Positions 1 to 6,062 of a stretch of 10,889 bases of DNA are shown piece by piece (positions within the stretch are counted from its first letter, which is position 1; the number at the start of each line of letters is the position of its first letter). Location of the stretch: positions 1-10,889 of the forward strand of contig CAMBZY010000059.1 of NCBI GenBank assembly GCA_945872325.1, in the 5' to 3' direction. The notes beneath the pieces were generated by a model that saw only the letters and a list, made by a program, of their open reading frames with translations, did not search any database and had not been told where the DNA came from. The position numbers and the translations under genes are program-made. The DNA is from Candidatus Kuenenia stuttgartensis. Lineage in GTDB: Bacteria; Planctomycetota; Planctomycetia; Isosphaerales; Isosphaeraceae.

Positions 1-1
1 A

Positions 2-355
2 ACGCCTGCCCCTCCTCGGGTGGAAGGTGGCCGGGCAAGGTCGGAAACTGCGGTCACCACCGTCCCCAAAATCGATATTTCCAACGACCTGAAAATCACA
101 GCCATCGCTAACGATGAAGGTGCCTTGGTAGGCTTGAAACTTGGTCAAGCCGATATCGCCGATGTGTCTACCCTGACCGATCGACTGGCAAGGTATCGCA
201 AGTTGCTTGAAGATAAGCCTTTAAAAGTCTTATTGGTGGCTGATCCGCGATTGGTCTACGAAGAGGCCGCGCGGCTGATCGCAGCAGCCCAGTCGGCCGG
301 AGCGGAGACCATTCACCTGGCCGAAACTCCTGTGGTCAGGGTGAAGCCAGAATGA
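2..355 (+). CDS. ExbD/TolR-like biopolymer transport protein, C-terminal part (5' truncated)
   Basis: The reading frame is open to the left edge of the window, so the gene begins upstream; the GTG at 20 is probably internal. About 117 residues are visible. A short Pro/Gly/Arg-rich linker leads into a typical ExbD/TolR periplasmic domain: a beta strand (KIDISNDLKITAIAN), a region like the ExbD 'display-strand plus Leu-rich helix' (VSTLTDRLARYRKLLEDKP), the VLLVADPRLVYEEAARLI segment that matches the family's 'V.i.aD..v.y..vv', then a helix with AAQSAGAETIHLAE. ExbD/TolR proteins pair with ExbB/TolQ to couple the proton motive force across the inner membrane to work in the envelope. The N-terminal membrane helix with its key Asp would lie outside the window and cannot be checked. 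The stop overlaps the next start in ATGA (352-355), which suggests translational coupling. The family call is fairly secure from pattern; the exact subfamily is not. Confidence 0.75.
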   Translation, partial: TPAPPRVEGGRARSETAVTTVPKIDISNDLKITAIANDEGALVGLKLGQADIADVSTLTDRLARYRKLLEDKPLKVLLVADPRLVYEEAARLIAAAQSAGAETIHLAETPVVRVKPE

Positions 356-1020
356 ACACCTTTTCCCGCTGGAAAACCTGTTGCGCTACCTGGGTTTTAC
401 TGATCTGTTTCCCGATATATTTGATGGCTGATGGTGATCAAAAACAGGCCGTGCCTGAACAGGTTCAGGCAGTTGGGCTGGCAGATTGGCCGATTCTGGC
501 GCGGGCATTAGAGGTTAAGCCTGTGGCGGAAGGGCGGATTGTGAGCTTTCGGGAACTTTGGGAGATGAGTCCGTCTGAATTGTCGGAACCTCTGGCAATT
601 TCAGGGCTTGTGGTACGACGATTCAAGCGTCAGCCGGTCGGCCAGTTTCCCGCACTCGAGGAGCTTTGGATTCGGACCGACGACGATGGACTGGTGATGG
701 TCACGAATCGGTCGAAGGCGGCTCAGACTCAGGGCTCACTGGATTTGACCGCTCCGGGAATGGCCCTTGAAATTCAAGCGAGAATGATTCGTAAAGTCTT
801 GTACGAAAGCACTGATGAGCCAAGGATTGCGCCTTGGCTGGTGGCCCAGAGAGTTTCTGTCAAAGGCTCTGATGATGGTGCAACGGGATCGAATCAGGAT
901 TCAGGAGAGAGTCAGAAGCTGATTTTTCTGATTTTTTCGATCATCTCCGCAACAGCCATATTAAGGCTTGTGATGGGCTTTGCAACTCGATCTGGTCGGC
1001 GCGGAAAGGTGGGCCGATGA
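352..1020 (+). CDS. Hypothetical exported protein with C-terminal membrane helix, possible OB-like domain
   Basis: I do not recognise this 222-residue protein. It has an N-terminal signal peptide (basic start, hydrophobic WVLLICFPIYLM at about 14-25, probable cleavage near MADG). A domain at about 60-170 follows, then a low-complexity Gly/Ser/Asp linker (172-187). A hydrophobic helix at about 189-208 (LIFLIFSIISATAILRLVMG) is followed by a very basic tail (RSGRRGKVGR). This suggests a periplasmic domain anchored by a C-terminal helix with the tail in the cytoplasm. The middle region alternates strands in an OB-like order: LAISGLVVRRF, EELWIRTDDDGLVMVTN, then GMALEIQARMIRKVLYES and WLVAQRVSV; this fold reading is inference. 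It is coupled to the ExbD-like gene by a 4-base ATGA overlap and lies before a VWA gene, so it may be an accessory part of that envelope complex. Confidence 0.7.
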   Translation: MNTFSRWKTCCATWVLLICFPIYLMADGDQKQAVPEQVQAVGLADWPILARALEVKPVAEGRIVSFRELWEMSPSELSEPLAISGLVVRRFKRQPVGQFPALEELWIRTDDDGLVMVTNRSKAAQTQGSLDLTAPGMALEIQARMIRKVLYESTDEPRIAPWLVAQRVSVKGSDDGATGSNQDSGESQKLIFLIFSIISATAILRLVMGFATRSGRRGKVGR

Positions 1021-1112
1021 ATCGGGCGAAATTTGTACAACTTATTGTCGAATTACAATCGGCTGTTATGATCAATGGTAGGGAAAGCCAGCTCAGAAAG
1101 GTTGGTTGCTAG
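1017..1112 (+). CDS. Possible 31-codon coupling mini-ORF
   Basis: An ATG at 1017 overlaps the TGA of the preceding gene as ATGA, the same junction type as at 352. The frame stays open for 31 codons (MNRAKFVQLIVELQ...) and ends with TAG at 1110-1112. A second ATG for the VWA protein follows after one base, at 1114. The arrangement could carry ribosomes across an otherwise non-coding 93-base gap. The peptide has no recognisable family, lacks a clear Shine-Dalgarno and could be chance. It also overlaps the longer version of the VWA gene (start 1075) in another frame, so both cannot be fully right. Confidence 0.2.
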   Translation: MNRAKFVQLIVELQSAVMINGRESQLRKVGC

Positions 1113-2133
1113 GATGTATAATCTGCATGATCTGGAGCCGAGAAAACGGGGCCCGCTCACCGATTGGAGGAGCTTGGCCCTCTCCACGCTGATTCATTCG
1201 TTTCTGGTGATATTGGCAGGACTTGTGGTGATGCAGGTGGCACCATCTGTGACGGGGAAGCCTCTGGAAATGGTCAGGGGTTTGCGAGGCGACATCAGCG
1301 CGATCGACACCCGTGCCGGTGCATCTGCCCGAATTGCGGGAGGTTCTCCAGGTGAAGATGGTGGGGCAGGGAACGTGGAACTGCCGCGAGTGTCAAAAGA
1401 TACGCAATTTCTGGCTCCAAGCGCAGACCCTGGCGAAATGATTCTGGCGGATGCACTACCAGCCGCTAAATCATCAGGGCCGATTTCGACAGAAGCAGGT
1501 GCGGAGGCTGCATCAGGCTTGGGCCTGATACCCGGGACAGGCTCTGGAGGAGGCGGTGGAGTGGGGATCGGAAGTGGGCCGGCGGATGGCCCGGGGGTTG
1601 GTTATGGAACGACATTTTTCGGGACAGAGGCCAAAGCGCGATCATTTGCATTTGTTATCGACCGATCCGGCTCGATGGCATTTCAGGATGCGTTGACGGT
1701 GGCTAAATCAGAGCTGATGGGAAGCCTTCGCAAGCTCCCTCCCGAGGCAAGAATTGCTGTGATTTTTTACAATCAGGTTCCCAAGCGGGTCACAGTGGCA
1801 GGCGAATTGAATTTGGCACCTGCGACGGAATCGAATAAAGCCCAGGTGGAAAAGCAGCTTGAGAAGCTGTTGCCTGAAGGCGGGACGGATCATATGGAGG
1901 CGTTAAAAATTGCAATCGCCATGAATCCTGAAGTCATCTTTTTCCTCACCGACGCCGATTTAATGACCTATTCTGACGTCAATAAATTGATCCAGGACGA
2001 TTTGAAGGTTCGCATCCAAACAATTCATTTCAGCCCTGGCTCGGACTTTTCCGGGACTTCACCTTTGAAAAAGCTGGCCGCCTCCACCGGTGGATCTTAT
2101 CGTCACGTCGATATCAATAAATTCGGCAAGTGA
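1075..2133 (+). CDS. Membrane-anchored von Willebrand factor A (VWA) domain protein
   Basis: This 352-residue protein has a basic cytoplasmic N-terminus, one membrane helix (about 33-55, LALSTLIHSFLVILAGLVVM), a Gly/Ala/Pro-rich stalk with a run of glycines (about 85-180) and a C-terminal VWA domain (about 188-350). The MIDAS metal site is intact: DRSGS gives D196, S198 and S200; GGTDH gives T271; FFLTDAD gives D293. The segments SFAFVID, RIAVIFYN and VIFFLTD fit the hydrophobic strands of the Rossmann-like VWA fold. VWA domains bind protein partners through a divalent metal. The helix contains SxxxH, as in the TonB anchor (E. coli S16/H20). With an ExbD-like gene upstream, a role in a force-coupled envelope complex is plausible but inferred. 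The start is uncertain: ATG 1114 (339 residues) is the main alternative, directly after a possible mini-ORF; neither start has a strong Shine-Dalgarno. Confidence 0.88.
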   Translation: MVGKASSERLVARMYNLHDLEPRKRGPLTDWRSLALSTLIHSFLVILAGLVVMQVAPSVTGKPLEMVRGLRGDISAIDTRAGASARIAGGSPGEDGGAGNVELPRVSKDTQFLAPSADPGEMILADALPAAKSSGPISTEAGAEAASGLGLIPGTGSGGGGGVGIGSGPADGPGVGYGTTFFGTEAKARSFAFVIDRSGSMAFQDALTVAKSELMGSLRKLPPEARIAVIFYNQVPKRVTVAGELNLAPATESNKAQVEKQLEKLLPEGGTDHMEALKIAIAMNPEVIFFLTDADLMTYSDVNKLIQDDLKVRIQTIHFSPGSDFSGTSPLKKLAASTGGSYRHVDINKFGK

Positions 2134-2141
2134 TGGTCTCG

Positions 2142-2927
2142 TCATTTTCTACCGACATTTTTAAATAGCTCCGCCAGTCGGTGTGCATGCTCGTCGTAAG
2201 CATTTTCGAACAGTTCCATCGCCTTCTCAAGTCCGACAGTCGAAGCTGCTGTGAGCACGAATGGAGGATGTCCAGCATCTGTCAACCGAGCGGCCACCTC
2301 GGCCTTGATGGAATTGATTAAAAGGCATCCGCCGATTGTCGAACCAGGTGAAACCGGTGTTTCGAGGCCTGGAACATGCACCATGGCATCTCCGGCAGGC
2401 GCTCCGGTATCGAGGACCAAGTCGCACACATCGCTCAATTTAAGTCCTTTTGGATGTTTTGAGGTACTAACCTCAGCATGTTTCTGGCTGACAACTCCGA
2501 CCACTTTCATTCCAATGGATTTAAATCCTTCTGCCATTTCAATCGGAACCACGTTGCAACCGCTCGAAGAGATAATCAGCGCGGAATCCTGGTCTGACAA
2601 TTTGAAATTGCGGAGGATTCTGGCTGCCAGTCCCGAGGTGTTTTCCAGAAACATGGCCTGGCGCTGGCCGTTTGCCCCAACGACCTGATTATGAAATGTC
2701 AGTGATAATTCCACGATCGGATGAAAGCCCGGAAACGAGCCATACCTGGGCCACATTTCCTCAACCATGATTCGCGAATGTCCTGACCCAAACAGGTGAA
2801 CCATCCTGCCTGCCAGAATCGACTTTGCGAACCAGTCGGAGGCTGTTTCGATCAGTGAAATCTGCGACTCAACTGCGTTGATCAATTCTTCAGACTTACG
2901 CAGATATTGGCGGGCTGGGGTTTCCAT
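2142..2927 (-). CDS. SIS-domain protein of the UPF0309 type
   Basis: This 261-residue protein is a complete SIS (sugar isomerase) domain protein. An N-terminal helix (LRKSEELINAVESQ) leads into the first Rossmann strand and loop, MVHLFGSGHSRIMVEEM (42-58), where GSGHS is the usual phosphosugar-binding loop. The second part has DSALIISSSGCN (114-125), the Ser-rich phosphate-binding loop typical of SIS domains, then KVVGVVSQKHAEVSTSKHP and a C-terminal helical section with the PGSTIGGCLLINSIKAE segment. SIS domains bind sugar phosphates as isomerases, deacetylases or regulators; UPF0309 members have no agreed substrate. It is the last gene of the minus-strand run, 57 bases after its neighbour. 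AGAGAG lies about 8 bases before the ATG as a Shine-Dalgarno. A role on the sugar-phosphate side of nucleoside salvage is suggested by position only. Family call is firm; substrate is unknown. Confidence 0.85.
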   Translation of the reverse strand: METPARQYLRKSEELINAVESQISLIETASDWFAKSILAGRMVHLFGSGHSRIMVEEMWPRYGSFPGFHPIVELSLTFHNQVVGANGQRQAMFLENTSGLAARILRNFKLSDQDSALIISSSGCNVVPIEMAEGFKSIGMKVVGVVSQKHAEVSTSKHPKGLKLSDVCDLVLDTGAPAGDAMVHVPGLETPVSPGSTIGGCLLINSIKAEVAARLTDAGHPPFVLTAASTVGLEKAMELFENAYDEHAHRLAELFKNVGRK

Positions 2928-2984
2928 GATGGGGCTCTCTATTGGGAATAATTTGATGAATGGACTGGTGCTGGGATTGCAATT

Positions 2985-3743
2985 TCAGGCATCGAGAATT
3001 TTGCCGACGGCCGATTGCAACTGACGAACACGTGTGACTACTGTCAAATCAAGGCCAAGTCGGGGATGGACTTCCGTAATCAATACCTGACTTTCAAGAG
3101 CGAGCCGATACAGCGAACGGACCAGTGAACGTGGCAGGCTTGTCGATGATTTCGTGCTGGTTGCGATGCTTTCAAGTTTCCTGCAAACCATCAGAACATC
3201 AGACTCTGATGGCTGTCGACCTGCCCTCAGATTTGTCAGAATCTGATTTAAACTCAATGTGAGGTCGGCACTTTTTTGAATTGGATCGAGATCAGGATCA
3301 AATACAAGTTCCGATTCGATCTCTGGAGGGCTTGACGGTTCAGATGGTGCAGGCAGGGCAGGGGCCTGAGGTTCGGAAATGCCGGCCCATTCGCGGAGGA
3401 AGGCGGGATCGTCCGGAATATCCATCTCGGCGTTGATTTCAGGGCCACTGGAAACTTGTCTGGTGCGGATACTCGGGAACTTCGGCGTATGGAAGTCCTC
3501 GTCAAGCGTATTCACCAGCTTTCTCAGGTTGGCCTGACACCAGGCCTGAAGGTCGCCAAGGCCCGATTTTACGGCAGCTTTTTCGGCCCTGTCGGCTTGC
3601 GAATTTGTCAGATAAATCGTGATCCGGAATTCGTCTCCAAGCGGATCAATCGCCTTGGGCGCGTCCTGACCAAGCCTCCACACCTGCGGCATTCGCTTGA
3701 ATCGGGAATTCTTGAGTGGGTCGTTGCGATCGTCTTTGCTCAT
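2985..3743 (-). CDS. Hypothetical protein with ribbon-helix-helix-like segment
   Basis: No named family was recognised. From the ATG at 3743 the protein has 252 residues. A segment FRITIYLTNSQADRAEKAAV then GDLQAWCQANLRKLV has the order strand, helix, helix expected of a ribbon-helix-helix (CopG/Arc-like) fold, starting about 39 residues in. A Pro/Ser/Glu-rich linker (APALPAPSEPSSPPEIE) follows, and the last 90 residues are predicted helical (LTLSLNQILTNLR..., LPRSLVRSLYRLALESQ, VVTRVRQLQSAVGKIL). It is soluble, with no membrane helix or signal peptide. A longer version could start at TTG 3803, overlapping the deoA stop by 4 bases, but the added 20 codons are K/Q/S-rich and built around two A-tracts (8 and 7 bases), more like an A-rich leader. 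It lies between deoA and the SIS gene. Role unknown; DNA binding is a structural guess. Confidence 0.65.
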   Translation of the reverse strand: MSKDDRNDPLKNSRFKRMPQVWRLGQDAPKAIDPLGDEFRITIYLTNSQADRAEKAAVKSGLGDLQAWCQANLRKLVNTLDEDFHTPKFPSIRTRQVSSGPEINAEMDIPDDPAFLREWAGISEPQAPALPAPSEPSSPPEIESELVFDPDLDPIQKSADLTLSLNQILTNLRAGRQPSESDVLMVCRKLESIATSTKSSTSLPRSLVRSLYRLALESQVLITEVHPRLGLDLTVVTRVRQLQSAVGKILDA

Positions 3744-3799
3744 TTTTTTTATCGACTGTTTCTGGCTGTTTTTTTGTGATTGTATTTCAATGGCCTGAA

Positions 3800-5110
3800 T
3801 CAAGTCAGTCGATCAAGTATGACACTTAAAGGCTGAACTCCTGGCTCGCGACTGATTTCAATGGCAGACTGAAACAGTTCCAGAGCGTGTTGCAGGCGAG
3901 TTTCGTCATTTACATGCAGTACAGCGATGGTTTCGCCTGCCTTGACAGGATCGCCGACCTTTTTGAGGAATTCTGATCCGACGCCTGGATCAATTCGGGA
4001 TGACACATTTTCCCTGCCAGCTCCCAGAAGCATGATCGACTGCCCGATATCGCGGGCCTTCATCGAACTGATCCAGCCGTCGGTAGTGGCTGTAACAGGA
4101 ATTTGCTTTCGTGACATGGGAAGCACTCCGAGCGGATCATCACACACGGCAGGGTCTCCACCCTGAGCTGCAATCACTTGTCGAAACCGTTCCAGAGCCG
4201 TTCCATTATCAATCGTTTGCCTGGCTACCTTTCGCGCATCAACGATTGTATTTGAGATACCGGCCATGACGATCATTTCAGCGGCCAACTCGATTGAAAG
4301 GTCAGTCAGTTCAGCCACTCCACGGCCTTTCAGGACTTCAATACATTCATAGATTTCCAGCGAATTGCCTGCCATTCTTCCCAGCGGCTGCTCCATGTTG
4401 GTAAGTAATGCAATGCATTTCTTGCCGAGTTTCTTGGCGATGTCGATCATGGTGGTGGCCAGTTTTCGCGCATTTTGCTCCACAGGCATAAATGCTCCAT
4501 GACCGGTTTTCACATCAAGAACAAGCCCGTCGATCCCTTCCGCAAGCTTTTTCGACATGATCGAACTGGCGATGAGAGGAATGGATTCCACGGTTGCAGT
4601 TGCATCTCGCATGGAATAAAGAAATTTGTCAGCAGGTGCAATCTGCGGTGTCTGGCCGATCAAAACCATCCCACATCGAGCCAGAACATCGCGATATTGA
4701 TTGAGGTCCAGATTGACATTAAACCCTGGAATGGATTCGAGTTTGTCAAGCGTTCCGCCGGTGTGGCCCAGGCCGCGTCCTGAAACCATCGGGACAAGGA
4801 CTCCGGCTGCAGCCGCAATAGGGGCCAGAATCAGACTTGTTTTATCGCCAATCCCACCTGTCGAATGCTTGTCCACCTTCGGGCCTGGGATCATCGAAAG
4901 ATCGACAATTTCGCCGGATTTCATCATCGAATCGCACAGAGAGGCTGTTTCTCTGTCAGACATGCCACGCCAAAGGATCGCCATGAGCATGGCGGACCAC
5001 TGATATTCCTTGACATTCCCGCTCGCAATTCCATCGACAAGAAATGTAATTTCCTGAGGCGAAAGTTCGCCACCGTCACGCTTCTTGCGAATCAAATCCA
5101 CTGCACGCAT
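3800..5110 (-). CDS. deoA: Thymidine / pyrimidine-nucleoside phosphorylase
   Basis: The enzyme splits pyrimidine (deoxy)nucleosides with phosphate to give the free base and (deoxy)ribose-1-phosphate in the cytosol. The 436 residues cover the whole family: N-terminal helical domain (MRAVDLIRKKRDGGELS), the signature VDKHSTGGIGD (79-89), SGRGLGHTGGTLDKLESIPG (110-129), PADKFLYSMRDATATVESIPL, SSIMSKKLAEG and VLDVKTGHGAFM, then the C-terminal alpha/beta domain ending in MLLGAGRENVSSRIDPGVG and KVGDPVKAGETI. Residue 108 is Met (PMVSGRG), as in E. coli thymidine phosphorylase, where Bacillus PyNP has Lys108, so a thymidine preference is likely but not certain. I chose ATG 5110 because GGGAG lies 9 bases upstream and the protein then begins like family members of about 433-440 residues. 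ATG 5131 is an alternative; the open frame reaching 5236 overlaps upp and is rejected. It follows upp after 58 bases. Confidence 0.93.
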   Translation of the reverse strand: MRAVDLIRKKRDGGELSPQEITFLVDGIASGNVKEYQWSAMLMAILWRGMSDRETASLCDSMMKSGEIVDLSMIPGPKVDKHSTGGIGDKTSLILAPIAAAAGVLVPMVSGRGLGHTGGTLDKLESIPGFNVNLDLNQYRDVLARCGMVLIGQTPQIAPADKFLYSMRDATATVESIPLIASSIMSKKLAEGIDGLVLDVKTGHGAFMPVEQNARKLATTMIDIAKKLGKKCIALLTNMEQPLGRMAGNSLEIYECIEVLKGRGVAELTDLSIELAAEMIVMAGISNTIVDARKVARQTIDNGTALERFRQVIAAQGGDPAVCDDPLGVLPMSRKQIPVTATTDGWISSMKARDIGQSIMLLGAGRENVSSRIDPGVGSEFLKKVGDPVKAGETIAVLHVNDETRLQHALELFQSAIEISREPGVQPLSVILDRLT

Positions 5111-5168
5111 CGGTTCAATCTCCCGTTCCATTGCAATCCAAGCCTGTTTTTTTTTGAATTTCAGATGA

Positions 5169-5798
5169 TCACAAGCTCGTATGAAACATCCGGTCCCCAG
5201 CATCACCAAGGCCTGGAACGATGTATCCAATATCATTCAGATGACTGTCGACAGCGGCTGTAAAGATCGGAATCTCAGGCAATTCTGCCTGGAAATTCCG
5301 GATGCCTTCAGGAGCAGCAAGCAGGCAGATCATTCGGATATTCTGAGCCCCACGCTCTTTGAGGATTTTGCACGCCCTGATGGCAGATCCAGCGGTGGCC
5401 AGCATCGGGTCGAGAACAATACAGAAAGCGGTTTCGTCGATCTTGGGAATCTTGTTGTAATATTCCACAGGCTCGAGCGTGGTTTCGTCACGATATAAGC
5501 CAACATGCCAGACGGTGGCTTCAGGTATAAATTCCAGGATCGGTTCCACAAGACCCAGACCCGCTCTTAAAATCGGGACAAGAATGACGTTTGCGGCCGT
5601 CTCAAAGCCCATGGCCTGCCCCATCGGAGTCGTCACACTGTGCTGGCGGACAGGGAGAGAAGCCAGAGCTTCTACAGCGAGACAGGCCGCAATGCGCCTG
5701 GCCTGGTGGCGGAACTCCTCGGGCTTGGTGCGGATGTCCCGAAGACGCGACAGCGATGTTTGTGCAATCGGATGATGAACGATCGTAAGATTTTTCAT
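5169..5798 (-). CDS. upp: Uracil phosphoribosyltransferase
   Basis: Upp makes UMP from uracil and PRPP, the last step of uracil salvage. At 209 residues it matches the usual length (E. coli 208). Family marks in order: VILVPILRAGLGLVE (71-85), the flexible-loop region GLYRDETTLEPVEYYNK (100-116), the PRPP-binding loop VLDPMLATAGSAI (128-140), LLAAPEGI (159-166) and the uracil-binding C-terminus GYIVPGLGDAGDRMF (191-205). The PRPP loop reads ATAGS where E. coli has ATGGS, a conservative change. It is the first gene of the minus-strand run; the ATG at 5798 lacks a clear Shine-Dalgarno, and a perfect 19-base dyad sits 20-38 bases upstream of it (5818-5836). Paired with the downstream phosphorylase, it gives nucleoside to base to nucleotide salvage. 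Confidence 0.95.
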   Translation of the reverse strand: MKNLTIVHHPIAQTSLSRLRDIRTKPEEFRHQARRIAACLAVEALASLPVRQHSVTTPMGQAMGFETAANVILVPILRAGLGLVEPILEFIPEATVWHVGLYRDETTLEPVEYYNKIPKIDETAFCIVLDPMLATAGSAIRACKILKERGAQNIRMICLLAAPEGIRNFQAELPEIPIFTAAVDSHLNDIGYIVPGLGDAGDRMFHTSL

Positions 5799-6062
5799 GA
5801 TTCAGAATATTTTCCCGGATTTATCCACGATAAATCGTTCTCGATTGGTGATATCCAGAGCAGTCATTAGCGTCTGATTCTTCAACAAGTGTCCTAAGAA
5901 TTATGGCTGGAGTCAAGTGCGGGGGCGTTGCTAAATCCCATAAAATTCGATATTCTTGGACGATGGATGATTCGTGGTACATCCAGAAAGGCCGGAAACG
6001 CTTGTATTTGTGCGGAACGGATTCAGGCTTTCTCGAATGGGCGATTGAGGGATTTTAAAAGG
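5799..6062. promoter_or_regulatory. Divergent intergenic region between upp and the YycJ-like gene
   Basis: 264 bases separate the divergent starts at 5798 and 6063 and must hold promoters for both operons. No convincing -35/-10 pair was found on either strand. The clearest structure is the perfect inverted repeat at 5818-5836 close to upp. A weaker 6-base inverted repeat with a 10-base loop lies at 5964-5985. On the plus side the frame of the YycJ gene stays open to 5928, but this upstream part has no family resemblance and is treated as leader. Confidence 0.4.
5818..5836. promoter_or_regulatory. Perfect 19-base dyad upstream of upp
   Basis: GATTTATC-CAC-GATAAATC: two 8-base arms match exactly as reverse complements around a 3-base centre. 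It ends 20 bases before the upp start codon, a fitting position for a repressor operator or a hairpin in the mRNA leader. The central TTATCCACG also matches 8 of 9 bases of the E. coli DnaA box TTATCCACA. Which of these matters, if any, is not shown by the sequence. Confidence 0.4.

Noticed and set aside
2251..2688. 145-codon plus-strand frame opposite the SIS gene
   Set aside because: It is fully antisense to a well-supported SIS-domain gene and has no recognisable family.
5111..5236. Longer deoA start (frame open to 5236)
   Set aside because: It would overlap upp by about 68 bases and adds a non-homologous N-terminus; ATG 5110 has GGGAG upstream and gives the normal family start.
5821..5829. 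TTATCCACG as part of a replication origin
   Set aside because: It is a single near-match with no cluster of DnaA boxes, no A/T-rich unwinding stretch and no dnaA/dnaN gene nearby. It is better explained as the centre of the dyad.
5479..5870. Several plus-strand frames opposite upp
   Set aside because: They are antisense to a clear upp gene and have low-complexity translations.
5928..6062. Longer start of the YycJ-like protein
   Set aside because: The 45 extra residues show no family pattern, and homologues begin just before the FSTLASGSKGN segment at 6063.
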